Source: Mariniphaga anaerophila
GTDB taxonomy: Bacteria > Bacteroidota > Bacteroidia > Bacteroidales > Prolixibacteraceae
Length of the DNA stretch: 64,000 nt
Reading direction: 5' to 3'
Assembly (NCBI RefSeq): GCF_900129025.1
Contig: NZ_FQUM01000003.1
Span: forward strand, 62,001 to 126,000
Every line of letters begins with the position of its first letter. The stretch's first letter is position 1. Shown one piece after another: positions 32,701-42,563 of this stretch. Made by a program: the position numbers and the translations under genes. Below the pieces are notes generated by a model. That model was not told where the DNA came from. It saw only the letters and a list, made by a program, of their open reading frames with translations, and did not search any database.

Positions 32701-35040
32701 TTAACCTTTGATTTTCAGCTTGGCAAATTTCAGCAGTAACTGTTTGCGGCCTGCATTCTGAAAAAACACGGTAGCTTTTTTATTGGGAGGTGTCCCTTCA
32801 ATTTGTATCACTTTCCCAATTCCAAAACGCTGATGTTCTACCATCATCCCCTGCAAAATTTTCTCGGGGTCGTCTCCTACAAACTGATTATCGCGGGTTG
32901 CTCCCGGTATCTGACTTTCTATTTTTCGTCTAAACGCATCCTGCCGCCAGGGTTTCTGCACCGTTTTTTCGGGTTGTTGTTTTGCTTTGTTGCGGGCACG
33001 GTATCCTACAGACACACTTTCCTCCGGAGAAGCAGACCGCGTTGCCGGTCTCATGCGGGCGTTTTCAACCGGGCTGTCGAGGTACTTTTCATCCATTTCC
33101 AGAAGGAAACGGCTCACCGAACAAAACTCAAGATTTCCCCACTTGTAACGCTGGTTGGCATAACTAAACCAGGCATTTTCTTCGGCGCGGGTCAGAGCAA
33201 CATAAAACAGGCGGCGTTCTTCTTCCAGCGCTTCCGGCGATTTCTTCTCTTCGGCGCGGGACGAAGGGAAAAGGTTCTCTTCCATTCCAACCACAAACAC
33301 ATTTTTAAATTCCAGCCCTTTTGCTGAATGCACCGTCATCAAAGTTACTTTATCGCGATCTTCTTCTTTATCCGAGTCCTGATCGGTTAGCAATGCCACA
33401 TCTTCCAGGTAATTTTCCAGTTTTGAGGGACGGCCTTCTTCCAGCGCACTTATACTAAATTCCTGAATACCATTCAACAATTCCTGAATATTTTCGTGGC
33501 GGCTCAGCCCTTCGGTCGATTTATCGCTGTGCAGATCTTTCAGAATACCTGTTTTCTCGGCAATAAGTCGAGCCGCTTCCCAAGCGTCGTTTTCTGCCAC
33601 AGCTTTGGAAAATTCCTGAATCAGCACAACAAATTTCAGCAGTTTCGCAATGGTTCCCTTGTTCAAATTGCCCGGGTTATTATCGGGGAGCCCGGTTAGT
33701 ATTTTCCAGATTGAAGTTTCGTGAGAAACGGCTGCAGCTTCAATCCTCGACAAGGTGGTTTGCCCGATTCCCCGCGCCGGATAATTTATAATTCTTTTCA
33801 GCGCTTCGTTGTCCCACGGGTTAATCACCAGCCTGAAATAGGAGAGCAAATCTTTAATTTCCTTCCGCTGATAAAAACTGAGTCCGCCGTAAATTTTGTA
33901 GGGGATATTGCGTTTACGAAGCGCCTCTTCAAAAATTCGCGACTGGGCATTTGTACGGTACAAAATGGCATAATCAGAATTTTTATAATGGTCGCGCAAC
34001 TGTGTTTCGGCAATTTCCTGAGCCACCAAAAATCCTTCTTCGTTATCGGTTAATGCAGAAATTACTTTAATGCTCTTCCCTGAATCGTTTTCAGAAAAAA
34101 CGTTTTTCGGAATCTGCCTTTTATTTTTCGAAATAATACTGTTGGCAGCATTTACAATGGTTTGTGTGGACCGGTAATTCTGTTCCAGCTTAAAAATTTT
34201 ATGGTTAGGGTAATCAGACTGAAAGCTGAGAATATTTTCGATACGTGCCCCTCTGAACGAATAAATACTCTGGGCATCGTCGCCTACCACGCAAATATTT
34301 TTATGCAATGCGGCAAGCTTTTTCACAATCAGATACTGGGCAAAGTTGGTATCCTGGTACTCGTCCACCAATACATAATCGAACCGCTGCTGGTACTTTT
34401 CCAGTGTGTCAGGATGATCGCGAAAAAGCAAATTGGTTTTCAGCAGCAAATCGTCAAAATCCATGGAACCCGAAAGCTTGCAACGCTTAACGTACTCTTT
34501 GTATATTTCAGAAATGGCAGGCATTCTCATGCCTTTGTCGGTTAACCTGAATTCCGCATTTTGAGAATATGCTTCCGGTGTAATCAGGTTACTTTTCGCC
34601 ATTGAAATACGCGCAGCAACTGTTCCGGGCTTGTACACTTTATCGTCGAGCTGAAAGCCCTTAATAATAGTTTTTATAAGGCTTTTACTGTCGGCTGCAT
34701 CAAAAATGGTGAAACTGGACGGGAAGCCAATCACTTCGTGCTCTGCCCGCAGGATACGTGAAAAAATGGAGTGGAAAGTCCCCATCCACAAGTACCTGGC
34801 TGTTTTTTCTCCCACCACCGAAGCAATCCGCTCTTTCATTTCGCGCGCGGCTTTGTTGGTAAATGTTAAAGCAAGAATTGTTGACGGGCGTGCCCCCTGA
34901 TTAAGCAAATGGGCAATGCGATAGGTCAACACCCGCGTTTTTCCCGACCCTGCCCCTGCAATAATAAGTGCCGGGCCTTCTGTTGAAACAACCGCCTCGT
35001 GCTGGGCTTTATTTAAATCTTTAAGGTAATCTAAAACCAT
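32701..35040 (-). CDS. UvrD/PcrA-type DNA helicase
   Basis: Superfamily 1 helicase of 779 aa. Motifs visible in order are LNKAQHEAV (Q motif), IIAGAGSGKTRVL (Walker A), LTFTNKAAREMKERI (Ia), VDEYQDTN (Walker B), VGDDAQSIYSFRGA (III), LEQNYRST (IV), VTLMTVHSAKGLEF (V) and LFYVALTRAE (VI). The C-terminal about 90 residues are a basic tail ending in the PcrA-type beta-domain (GIGKVIQIEG, KLLLKFAKLKIKG). It unwinds DNA in repair and replication restart. It is divergent to the T9SS cargo gene. Confidence 0.95.
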   Translation of the reverse strand: MVLDYLKDLNKAQHEAVVSTEGPALIIAGAGSGKTRVLTYRIAHLLNQGARPSTILALTFTNKAAREMKERIASVVGEKTARYLWMGTFHSIFSRILRAEHEVIGFPSSFTIFDAADSKSLIKTIIKGFQLDDKVYKPGTVAARISMAKSNLITPEAYSQNAEFRLTDKGMRMPAISEIYKEYVKRCKLSGSMDFDDLLLKTNLLFRDHPDTLEKYQQRFDYVLVDEYQDTNFAQYLIVKKLAALHKNICVVGDDAQSIYSFRGARIENILSFQSDYPNHKIFKLEQNYRSTQTIVNAANSIISKNKRQIPKNVFSENDSGKSIKVISALTDNEEGFLVAQEIAETQLRDHYKNSDYAILYRTNAQSRIFEEALRKRNIPYKIYGGLSFYQRKEIKDLLSYFRLVINPWDNEALKRIINYPARGIGQTTLSRIEAAAVSHETSIWKILTGLPDNNPGNLNKGTIAKLLKFVVLIQEFSKAVAENDAWEAARLIAEKTGILKDLHSDKSTEGLSRHENIQELLNGIQEFSISALEEGRPSKLENYLEDVALLTDQDSDKEEDRDKVTLMTVHSAKGLEFKNVFVVGMEENLFPSSRAEEKKSPEALEEERRLFYVALTRAEENAWFSYANQRYKWGNLEFCSVSRFLLEMDEKYLDSPVENARMRPATRSASPEESVSVGYRARNKAKQQPEKTVQKPWRQDAFRRKIESQIPGATRDNQFVGDDPEKILQGMMVEHQRFGIGKVIQIEGTPPNKKATVFFQNAGRKQLLLKFAKLKIKG

Positions 35041-35236
35041 TCAGAATCAATTTCAAAATGAAAACACAAAAATAGGCGTTGTTAAAAGGAATACCCGTTT
35101 TTTCGCCATACATTTTTCAACAACCAATTATAAGGAAAGGTTTTTTGCTACCAAAAGCTCCGATTTTTGGAGCAGGCAGGGCAATTAAATAAAAATTATA
35201 CGTTAATATTGTAGCTTATAAGAATCGTTCAATTTT

Positions 35237-36562
35237 ATGAGAAACAAAGGCCATATCACCTTATTTGTACTATTTTTTTTCGTTTTCAACCTTGCTATGG
35301 CGCAAACGCAATTGACGGCGCCGGGAGCAACAGGTACAGCAACAACCGAGTATCCGGTGTTTCCGGAAACGGACGATATTTTTGTTTTTTGTGCCGAATC
35401 AGAAGGAATGAATAACGGTTCGTTGCTAATGCAAACCGAACTGGAAGGGACAAAAACTTTTCTGTGGGAAAAATACAATCCGGCCACGGCAGCATTCGAT
35501 TTCTATTTTTCGGAAAGCACTGAAGCGCAGGAATCCCAAATTTCTTCGCTCGAAAACGGATGTTTCCGTGCAACTGTTACACAGGGAGGAACAACAATCA
35601 TCCGCCGGGGCTGGGTATTCAATAATTCCATTTCAGCAACTGCCGAGGTTATTGAATCAAATTGCGAGTCATTCAGGCTGAACGGTTCGTTCAATTCGTC
35701 GCCAATGGTTTATTTCGATTTGGCAGACAACTCCGAGTTGGAAGTTTTAAAAGACATCCACGTTGAATGGAAAGCAGGAGAAGCAAAAGTTGCCGCGGTA
35801 ATTAGCCCGCAGGTATTTGATCCGCCGGCAAAAAACACAGATTATACACTGAGGGTTTACGACCGTTTCGGCTGTGAAACCAAAGCTAGTGTCACCTACG
35901 AATCCATTGTTACAAAAGCGCAATTCAGCATTGATTTTGGCGACCAGCAAGGCAAAGATGAAAACGAATTGGAAGCGCCTTTAACCGTAAACTTTACCAA
36001 TGAGTCTGAAAACGGAGATCCAGGGTTGTACGAATGGTTCTTTTTTAAAGATTTGGACGACATCAAAAGAGAATCGGAAAATACGCAACAACCAATCGAC
36101 AGTATTATGATTGTTGCCTACGATGTAAACCCGACTTATACATACGAAGAAACCGGAACCTACATGGTTAAGCTGGTATCGAAAAAAGCATCGGAGTTTC
36201 ATACATGTGTAGATACATTTTATTTGGAAAACTACATAACCATTCAACCATCGTTTATTGAAGCGCCCAATGTTTTTACGCCCAATGGCGACGGGGTAAA
36301 CGACGTTTACGCGGTGAAATTCCAATCAATGAAAAGCATTAAAATATCCATATTCAACCGATGGGGCAAACGCGTCCATTTCTACGAAAGCGGCGATGTG
36401 CGTGGTTTTGGAAACACCTACACAGCCACTGTTTGGGATGGAAAACTGGGAGGACGCTATGCCAGTCCGGGAGTTTATTATTATGTAGCAGTTGGCACGG
36501 GCCGCGACGACGAAACCAGAAGGGCTCGCGGATTTTTCCACCTGTTCAGAGATAAAGACTAA
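35237..36562 (+). CDS. T9SS type B sorting-domain protein (gliding-associated C-terminus)
   Basis: A secreted protein of 441 aa. It has a signal peptide (hydrophobic to about residue 22, ending LAMAQT), Ig/PKD-like repeats in the middle (a region with APLTVNFTNES and TYTYEETGTYMVKLVS typical of PKD domains), and a C-terminal CHU_C or gliding-associated domain, recognised from APNVFTPNGDGVNDVY, SIFNRWGKRVH and ASPGVYYYVA. That domain is the type B sorting signal used for export by type IX secretion and surface attachment. It implies that a T9SS operates in this cell. The cargo function is unknown. Monocistronic. Confidence 0.9.
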   Translation: MRNKGHITLFVLFFFVFNLAMAQTQLTAPGATGTATTEYPVFPETDDIFVFCAESEGMNNGSLLMQTELEGTKTFLWEKYNPATAAFDFYFSESTEAQESQISSLENGCFRATVTQGGTTIIRRGWVFNNSISATAEVIESNCESFRLNGSFNSSPMVYFDLADNSELEVLKDIHVEWKAGEAKVAAVISPQVFDPPAKNTDYTLRVYDRFGCETKASVTYESIVTKAQFSIDFGDQQGKDENELEAPLTVNFTNESENGDPGLYEWFFFKDLDDIKRESENTQQPIDSIMIVAYDVNPTYTYEETGTYMVKLVSKKASEFHTCVDTFYLENYITIQPSFIEAPNVFTPNGDGVNDVYAVKFQSMKSIKISIFNRWGKRVHFYESGDVRGFGNTYTATVWDGKLGGRYASPGVYYYVAVGTGRDDETRRARGFFHLFRDKD

Positions 36563-36597
36563 AAAAACCAACTGAAACGGTGCGCAAAAATCCCGAT

Positions 36598-38142
36598 TCA
36601 GGCAGGAATGTTATAATGAATTCCGGCGCCCGGCCCGAGAGGAATTCCAAGCAGCAACCACACAATCAGCAGAACAATCCAAATAACCAGAAAAACTATT
36701 GAGTAGGGCAACATCGCTGCTACAATAGTACCAATTCCGGTTTTGGGCTCATACTTTTGAAAGAATGCAATAATTAGCGCGAAAAAACTCATCATCGGCG
36801 AAATTACGTTCGTAACACTATCGCCAATGCGGAAAACCACCTGCGACAACTCCGGCGAGTAGCCCATAATCATAAACATCGGGATGAAAATAGGCGCCAG
36901 AATTGCCCATTTTGCCGAAGCGCTTCCCATGAGCATATTAATGGACGCAGAAAGCAGAATAAACAAAATCATTAGCGGAATAAGACCGATATTTGCCGAC
37001 ATCAGAAAATCAGCTCCCTTTACGGCCATTATTATCCCCAAGTTACTCCACTTAAAATAGGCCACAAACTGGGCAGCAAAAAACACCAAAACAAGATATG
37101 TGGCCAGTGTTTTCATGGAACCGGCCAACCCTTTCATTACATCGACATCGTTTTTAAACTCTCCGGTAGCAAAACCGTAGGCAAGTCCCATGGCTCCGGC
37201 TGTAATAAACAACATGGCAACCACGCCTTTAATAAGCGGCGAGCTCATCAGTCCGCCGTCAACGCCTCTAAAAAAACCGTTTTCAGGAATTATACCGATT
37301 AATGTAACCGCCAGAATAACCAGAAACGCCAGGCCTGCCATCAGCAATCCCTTCTTCTCGTTTTTTGATAATCGGTTAAAAGACATTTCGGCTTCTTCGG
37401 TCTCACCGGTATATTTTCCCAGTCGGGGTTCCACCAGTTTTTCGGTGACAAATGTTCCGGCAAAGGCAATCACAACCGTTGAAACCACCATAAAATAGTA
37501 GTTGGCAGTAGGATTTACATGGTACGACGGATCGAGAATCCGGGCTGCCTCTTCCGACAACCCGGCCAGCAGTGGGTCTATGGTTCCCAACACCAGGTTG
37601 GCACTAAAACCGCCCGACACACCGGCAAAGGCAGCTGCCATTCCGGCAATGGGATGTCGTCCCACAGCCAGAAAAATAACGCCCGCCATCGGAATCAGCA
37701 AAACATATCCGATATCAGAAGCTACATTGGAGAGGATTCCGGTAAATACAATTACAAATGTGAGTAAATGACGCGGCGAGTTTAAAACCAGCAACCGAAT
37801 TACGGTGTGCACCAGCCCGCTCTTCTCGGCAATACCGATTCCCAGCATAGCCACCATCACAATACCAAGTGGCGCAAACCCGGTATAGTTATCCACCATC
37901 TCCAGCAAAATACGGTGAATACCTTCTTTTGACAACAGATTTACCGGCCGCACAATTTCCTTCGTTCCGGGATGAATAACCTCCCAGCCCAGCAGATGGC
38001 CAACCAGGGAAAACACCAGTGCCCCCAACGCAAACAGCGCAAATAGTGTAGCCGGGTGTGGCAATGCATTTCCCGCCCGCTCGGTCCAGTTCAACAATCG
38101 TTCAAATATTCCCTGTGACTTCTTCTCTTTTTGTACCATCAT
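36598..38142 (-). CDS. AbgT-family transporter
   Basis: A 514-aa inner-membrane protein with about twelve hydrophobic segments, homologous to AbgT, the p-aminobenzoyl-glutamate importer and, in some species, sulfonamide exporter. Recognisable stretches are LNWTERAGNALPHPATLFAL, SDIGYVLLIPMAG, GGFSANLVLGTIDPLLAG, NMLMGSASAKWAILAPIFIPMFM and GDSVTNVISPMMSFFALI. The substrate is not predicted reliably by sequence. It lies 93 bp downstream of the nitroreductase gene. Confidence 0.92.
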   Translation of the reverse strand: MMVQKEKKSQGIFERLLNWTERAGNALPHPATLFALFALGALVFSLVGHLLGWEVIHPGTKEIVRPVNLLSKEGIHRILLEMVDNYTGFAPLGIVMVAMLGIGIAEKSGLVHTVIRLLVLNSPRHLLTFVIVFTGILSNVASDIGYVLLIPMAGVIFLAVGRHPIAGMAAAFAGVSGGFSANLVLGTIDPLLAGLSEEAARILDPSYHVNPTANYYFMVVSTVVIAFAGTFVTEKLVEPRLGKYTGETEEAEMSFNRLSKNEKKGLLMAGLAFLVILAVTLIGIIPENGFFRGVDGGLMSSPLIKGVVAMLFITAGAMGLAYGFATGEFKNDVDVMKGLAGSMKTLATYLVLVFFAAQFVAYFKWSNLGIIMAVKGADFLMSANIGLIPLMILFILLSASINMLMGSASAKWAILAPIFIPMFMIMGYSPELSQVVFRIGDSVTNVISPMMSFFALIIAFFQKYEPKTGIGTIVAAMLPYSIVFLVIWIVLLIVWLLLGIPLGPGAGIHYNIPA

Positions 38143-38235
38143 ACTTTTAAAATCTGCGGCTATTTACAGGTAGTTTTTTCACTCTTCTGCCTGCAAAAAA
38201 ATGCATCCCAATTTTTAGTTTAAAAACGAATTAAG

Positions 38236-38799
38236 TTATTTCCACTCAACCTTTGCAGCAACATCTCCTCTTCCGGGCGAGGGATAGTCCATGGCAATGT
38301 GCCCGACAAAAAAGAATCCCAACAATTTTTGCCCCGGCGTTAATCCGAGAGTTTGATGCAAAAACGGCAAAAACGGCGGAGTTGCCCAAAACGCACCAAA
38401 ATCCATAGCAGTAGCGGTTAACCACATATTTTGCACTGCCATTGAAACGGCAGCTACCTCTTCCCATTCGGGAATTCGCTCTGCTGCATCGCGCTCCATA
38501 ACCACTGCAATTGCCACAGGAACATGCAACAGGTTATCTCTGAATTTGGAGGCCTTTTGCATATTAATTTCTTTCCCCCGGCTGTGGATTTCTTCCAACG
38601 TAGAAAAAACAGATGCAGCAAGGTTTGCTTTGCTTTCGCCCTGAAAAATCTGAAACCGCCACGGCTCCGTACTCTTATGATTAGGCGCCCAGTTTGCGTT
38701 TTCCAGAAGTTTTAAAATAAATGCTTTATCCACCTCTTTTTTTGCAAGAAAGCGGGGAGGCGTTGCCCGCCTGTTTTTTATAATTTCGTCGATATTCAT
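38236..38799 (-). CDS. Nitroreductase-family protein
   Basis: A 187-aa FMN-dependent oxidoreductase of the nitroreductase superfamily. The start IIKNRRATPPRFLAKKEV, the NANWAPNHKSTEPWRFQIF stretch (flavin-binding), AAVSMAVQNMWLTATAMDFGAFW and LGFFFVGHIA are characteristic of the YdjA-like subgroup. The physiological substrate is unknown. It begins 4 bp after the agmatinase-like gene and shares its transcript. Confidence 0.92.
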   Translation of the reverse strand: MNIDEIIKNRRATPPRFLAKKEVDKAFILKLLENANWAPNHKSTEPWRFQIFQGESKANLAASVFSTLEEIHSRGKEINMQKASKFRDNLLHVPVAIAVVMERDAAERIPEWEEVAAVSMAVQNMWLTATAMDFGAFWATPPFLPFLHQTLGLTPGQKLLGFFFVGHIAMDYPSPGRGDVAAKVEWK

Positions 38800-38803
38800 A
38801 TTT

Positions 38804-39853
38804 TTAAATTAATCCGTTTGACCTTCCGGTCAAATTACAAAGTTTATAAATAATACGGGCAGCCACGTTGGCGTCCCATTCGTTATTTCCGGTTTCACAC
38901 ACATCAAACCCGATAATTTTCCTGCCGCTTTCCACTACCTTTTTCAGCAAAAAAATCGCTTCTGAAAATTCGAGGCCACCCGGAACCGGCGTTCCGGTAT
39001 TCGGACAAAGTTTCGGGTCAAGCCCGTCAATATCAAAACTGATGTAAACCAGCTCAGGCAACTGATTAACAATTTCTTCGCACTGCGCATTCCATGCTTT
39101 CCCGTCAAATTTGTTCTCCTTCAGTTTCTGATCAAAAAATACGACAATGCGTTCCTCGTTGATTTTCACCAGCTCCATCTCCTCATCACAGTAGTCGCGT
39201 ATTCCCACCTGCACAAGTTTCGAAACCGATTTTTCCTGCAATGCATTGTTAAAAATTGAAGCATGCGAAAAATCGAACCCCTCGTAACCTTTTCGCAGGT
39301 CGAGGTGTGCATCAAATTGCAGAATACCAAAAGAATTGTATTTTTCGGAAAGCGCTCTTAAATACCCCAACGGCACACTGTGATCTCCTCCAACAACTCC
39401 GACCAGTTTCCCGGCATCCATCAACATTTTCGAATGCTTAAACACGTAATCGACCATATTGTTGCATTCAAAATTAATCTCACTCAGCGTTTTCTCCATC
39501 TCTTCATCTTCGCCGGCGTTGCCTCCCTGCTCCAAAAAATCGATATACGAAGTTGCCTTACTGCGCAATACGTTCCTTTTGTTCAGAATTTCCTTTGCAA
39601 ACGGCTGCATAAAAATCCCCAGTTTCCACGCGTCCTCCACGTCGGGGTCTAACAAGTCGAGTTGTGCCGAAGCATCGAGAATGGCCTGCGGCCCCAAAGC
39701 AGTGCCTTCACCGTAAGAAACCGTAACATCCCAGGGAACCGGCAAAAGAACCAGCCGGGCAGAATTTAAGGTAAACGGAAGCCCTATAAAATTCCCATTT
39801 TTTAGTCCTACTCCGCTGGGATTAAATTCATTTTTTTGTTCTACACTGTTCAT
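38804..39853 (-). CDS. speB: Agmatinase-like ureohydrolase
   Basis: A manganese ureohydrolase of 349 aa from the ATG at 39853; a further upstream start at 39886 is possible but the downstream one has the A-rich leader common here. Metal-binding signatures are GVVGGDHSVPLG, LQFDAHLDLRKG, SHASIF and YISFDIDGLDPKLCPNTGTP. The family covers arginase, agmatinase and formimidoylglutamase. Divergent genes for carboxy(nor)spermidine synthesis next door favour agmatinase, giving putrescine and urea from agmatine (inference). Confidence 0.8.
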   Translation of the reverse strand: MNSVEQKNEFNPSGVGLKNGNFIGLPFTLNSARLVLLPVPWDVTVSYGEGTALGPQAILDASAQLDLLDPDVEDAWKLGIFMQPFAKEILNKRNVLRSKATSYIDFLEQGGNAGEDEEMEKTLSEINFECNNMVDYVFKHSKMLMDAGKLVGVVGGDHSVPLGYLRALSEKYNSFGILQFDAHLDLRKGYEGFDFSHASIFNNALQEKSVSKLVQVGIRDYCDEEMELVKINEERIVVFFDQKLKENKFDGKAWNAQCEEIVNQLPELVYISFDIDGLDPKLCPNTGTPVPGGLEFSEAIFLLKKVVESGRKIIGFDVCETGNNEWDANVAARIIYKLCNLTGRSNGLI

Positions 39854-39964
39854 GAAAAATTGTTTATTTTGTCTCACCAAAAACAAATGGTCTTGCGTGC
39901 TAAAATATCACCATTCATTTAAAGAACAGTGAATTTTTGCAAGTTAATTTAAACAAACAAAGAA

Positions 39965-41158
39965 ATGAGTAAAGTATTAATTATCGGAGCGGGTGGTGTT
40001 GGCCGCGTAGTGGCCAGTAAATGTGCCGACAACCCCGAAGTTTTTTCTGAAATAATGCTGGCAAGCCGCACTTTGTCGAAATGCCAAACCATTGCCCGGG
40101 AAGTAGGCAAAGGACGGATACAAACCGCGCAAGTAAACGCCGACAATGTGCCAGAAGTGGTGGAACTCATTAACCGGTTCAAACCAGAACTGGTGATTAA
40201 CGTTGCCCTCCCCTATCAGGATCTTCCTATTATGGATGCATGCCTCGAAACCGGGGTGAATTACCTCGACACTGCCAATTATGAACCCAAAGACGAAGCT
40301 AAATTTGAATACAAATGGCAATGGGCTTATCACGATAAATTCAAGGAAAAAGGAATTATGGCGGTTTTAGGATGCGGATTCGACCCGGGGGTGACCAGCA
40401 TTTACACTGCTTATGCAGCAAAACACCATTTCGATGAGTTGCATTACCTCGACATTGTTGATTGCAATGGCGGCGACCACGGAAAAGCTTTTGCCACCAA
40501 TTTCAACCCGGAAATCAACATCCGCGAAATTACCCAAAAAGGGAAATACTGGGAAAACGGAAAATGGATTGAAACCGAACCGCACGAAATAAAAAAAGAA
40601 TTGAATTACCCCGAAATCGGAACACGGGATTCTTACCTGATTTTCCACGAAGAACTGGAATCGCTGGTAAAAAATTACCCGACGCTGAAACGGGCTCGGT
40701 TCTGGATGACTTTTGGGCAGGAATACCTTACCCATTTGCGGGTTATTCAAAACATTGGCATGGCCCGTATCGACCCTGTCAAATACAAAGGCGTGGACGT
40801 TATTCCGCTGGAATTTCTGAAATACGTATTGCCTGACCCGGGAAAACTGGGAGAACACTACGTTGGCGAAACATCCATCGGATGCCGAATTAAAGGCATT
40901 AAAGACGGGAAAGAAAAAACCTACTACGTTTGGAACAACTGCAGCCACCAAAAGGCGTACAAAGAAACCGGCACACAGGCCGTTTCATACACAACCGGGG
41001 TTCCGGCAATGCTGGGCGCAATGATGGTGCTCACAAAAAAATGGAACGGAAAAGGAGTGTTTAATGTAGAAGAATTCGACCCTGATCCGTTTATGGAAAA
41101 AATTGGCGAATTCGGTTTACCGTGGCAGGAAGCTGCAAACGTTGATTTGGAGCTGTAA
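39965..41158 (+). CDS. Carboxy(nor)spermidine dehydrogenase, saccharopine-dehydrogenase family
   Basis: A 397-aa Rossmann protein; the NAD(P)-binding loop is VLIIGAGGVGRVVASK. The alternative spermidine pathway joins putrescine (or diaminopropane) with aspartate-semialdehyde; this enzyme reduces the Schiff base to carboxy(nor)spermidine, and NspC then decarboxylates it. Other visible conserved stretches are GVNYLDTANYEPKDEAKFEY, GCGFDPGVTSIYTAYA and NGGDHGKAFATNFNPEIN. The gene is divergent to speB and 157 bp upstream of nspC. Identification as carboxy(nor)spermidine dehydrogenase rather than saccharopine dehydrogenase rests mostly on the nspC neighbour. Confidence 0.9.
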   Translation: MSKVLIIGAGGVGRVVASKCADNPEVFSEIMLASRTLSKCQTIAREVGKGRIQTAQVNADNVPEVVELINRFKPELVINVALPYQDLPIMDACLETGVNYLDTANYEPKDEAKFEYKWQWAYHDKFKEKGIMAVLGCGFDPGVTSIYTAYAAKHHFDELHYLDIVDCNGGDHGKAFATNFNPEINIREITQKGKYWENGKWIETEPHEIKKELNYPEIGTRDSYLIFHEELESLVKNYPTLKRARFWMTFGQEYLTHLRVIQNIGMARIDPVKYKGVDVIPLEFLKYVLPDPGKLGEHYVGETSIGCRIKGIKDGKEKTYYVWNNCSHQKAYKETGTQAVSYTTGVPAMLGAMMVLTKKWNGKGVFNVEEFDPDPFMEKIGEFGLPWQEAANVDLEL

Positions 41159-41206
41159 TTTTCATTAACCGGAAAGGTTATTTGAAAGCTGTTTCAATAA
41201 AAGCAT

Positions 41207-41226
41207 TGCAGCATTTTGTTGCTGCA
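41207..41226 (+). promoter_or_regulatory. Hairpin upstream of nspC (first of two)
   Basis: A perfect 7-bp stem, TGCAGCA / TGCTGCA, with loop TTTTGT, 25 bp before a second, longer hairpin. Neither a promoter nor a protein site is evident in it. Confidence 0.4.
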
Positions 41227-41250
41227 GCGCTATTCAAAAATTAAATTACG

Positions 41251-41289
41251 GACGCTGGCAGCGCCAATAAACTGCCGGCGTCTATTTTT
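41251..41289 (+). terminator. Terminator-like hairpin directly upstream of nspC
   Basis: An 11-bp stem (GACGCTGGCAG / CTGCCGGCGTC, one G-T pair), loop of 10 nt, then TATTTTTA. It starts 93 bp past the dehydrogenase stop and its T tract ends 27 bp before the nspC start, leaving little room for a separate promoter. It could end most dehydrogenase transcripts and let some through (partial terminator or regulated attenuator). Confidence 0.7.
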
Positions 41290-41315
41290 AAAGACCCACT
41301 TTAATTCTTCTTGTT

Positions 41316-42452
41316 TTGGATTACTCAAAAATTCCCTCCCCGGCATTTGTACTCGATGAAAAGTTACTTCGCAAAAATCTGGAACTAATTAACAGGGTTC
41401 AGACAGAAGCAGGCATTGAAATTATTCTGGCATTTAAAGGATTTGCCATGTGGAGCACTTTTCCGTTGGTGCGCAAGTACCTGCGCGGAGCCACGGCCAG
41501 CTCACTCTACGAAGCCCGCCTCTGTTTCGAAGAAATGAAAACCCGGGCGCACGTTTATTCCCCCGTTTATTTCGAAAATGAATTTGACGAACTGTTGCAA
41601 TACACAAACCACATCGTTTTCAATTCGGTTAATCAGTTTGAAAAATATTTTGAACGGACACAAAAGGCGGATCATAAAATCAGCTGCGGGCTGCGGGTTA
41701 ACCCTGAGTTTTCGGATGTGGAAACCGATTTGTACAACCCCAGCGCAGCAGGTTCGCGACTGGGAATAGGCAGCAGGGAATTCCCGGAAACATTACCCGA
41801 AGGTGTTGAAGGCCTCCATTTCCATGTTCTTTGCGAATCAGATTCCTACAGTCTGGAAAAAGTTTTGCAAAATCTGGAAGAGAAGTTTGGCAAGCACCTG
41901 CACCAGGTGAAGTGGATAAACATGGGCGGCGGCCACCTGATGACACGGGAAGGCTACGACCATAATCATCTGATTCAGCTTCTCCAAAAATTCAAACAAA
42001 AATATAACGTGCAGGTAATTCTGGAGCCGGGCAGCGCCATTGCCTGGGATACCGGCGTGCTGGTTTCAACAGTGCAGGACGTGGTAGAGCACCGCGGCAT
42101 CAAAACAGCAATTCTCGATGTATCATTTACGGCTCACATGCCCGATACGCTGGAGATGCCCTATCGTCCTAAAATTGCAGGGGCGGCAGAACCAACAACA
42201 AACAGCAAGCACCTTTACCGGCTTGGCGGAGTTAGTTGCCTGGCCGGCGATTTTATGGAAGCCTACGATTTTGGGAAGGAGTTAAAACCCGGCGATCAAA
42301 TTATCTTTAAAGACATGATTCATTACACCATGGTAAAAACAACCATGTTTAACGGAGTAAATCACCCTGCCATTGCCATCTGGACCGAAGACAACGAACT
42401 AAAAATTGTACGAAAATTTCATTACAACGATTTTAAAGGGAGGCTTTCGTAA
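41316..42452 (+). CDS. nspC: Carboxynorspermidine/carboxyspermidine decarboxylase
   Basis: A 378-aa PLP-dependent enzyme of the alanine-racemase fold that decarboxylates carboxyspermidine to spermidine (or the nor-form). The Schiff-base Lys is in IILAFKGFAMWS; other conserved stretches are HFHVLCESDSY, WINMGGGHLMTREGYD, ILEPGSAIAWDTG and GGVSCLAGDFMEAYDF. The start is TTG at 41316; no ATG or GTG precedes MDYSKIPSPAFVLDEK-like homologous N-terminus in frame. A terminator-like hairpin lies just upstream. Confidence 0.93.
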   Translation: MDYSKIPSPAFVLDEKLLRKNLELINRVQTEAGIEIILAFKGFAMWSTFPLVRKYLRGATASSLYEARLCFEEMKTRAHVYSPVYFENEFDELLQYTNHIVFNSVNQFEKYFERTQKADHKISCGLRVNPEFSDVETDLYNPSAAGSRLGIGSREFPETLPEGVEGLHFHVLCESDSYSLEKVLQNLEEKFGKHLHQVKWINMGGGHLMTREGYDHNHLIQLLQKFKQKYNVQVILEPGSAIAWDTGVLVSTVQDVVEHRGIKTAILDVSFTAHMPDTLEMPYRPKIAGAAEPTTNSKHLYRLGGVSCLAGDFMEAYDFGKELKPGDQIIFKDMIHYTMVKTTMFNGVNHPAIAIWTEDNELKIVRKFHYNDFKGRLS

Positions 42453-42563
42453 AAAAATAAGGACAGTGGCACAGAAAGCAGTCTTACTTACTTAGCTTTT
42501 GTTTTCTTCGACTATTTTCTGTTTATTTCAGAAAGCATCATTAAAAAAAACAAAATCATCAAC

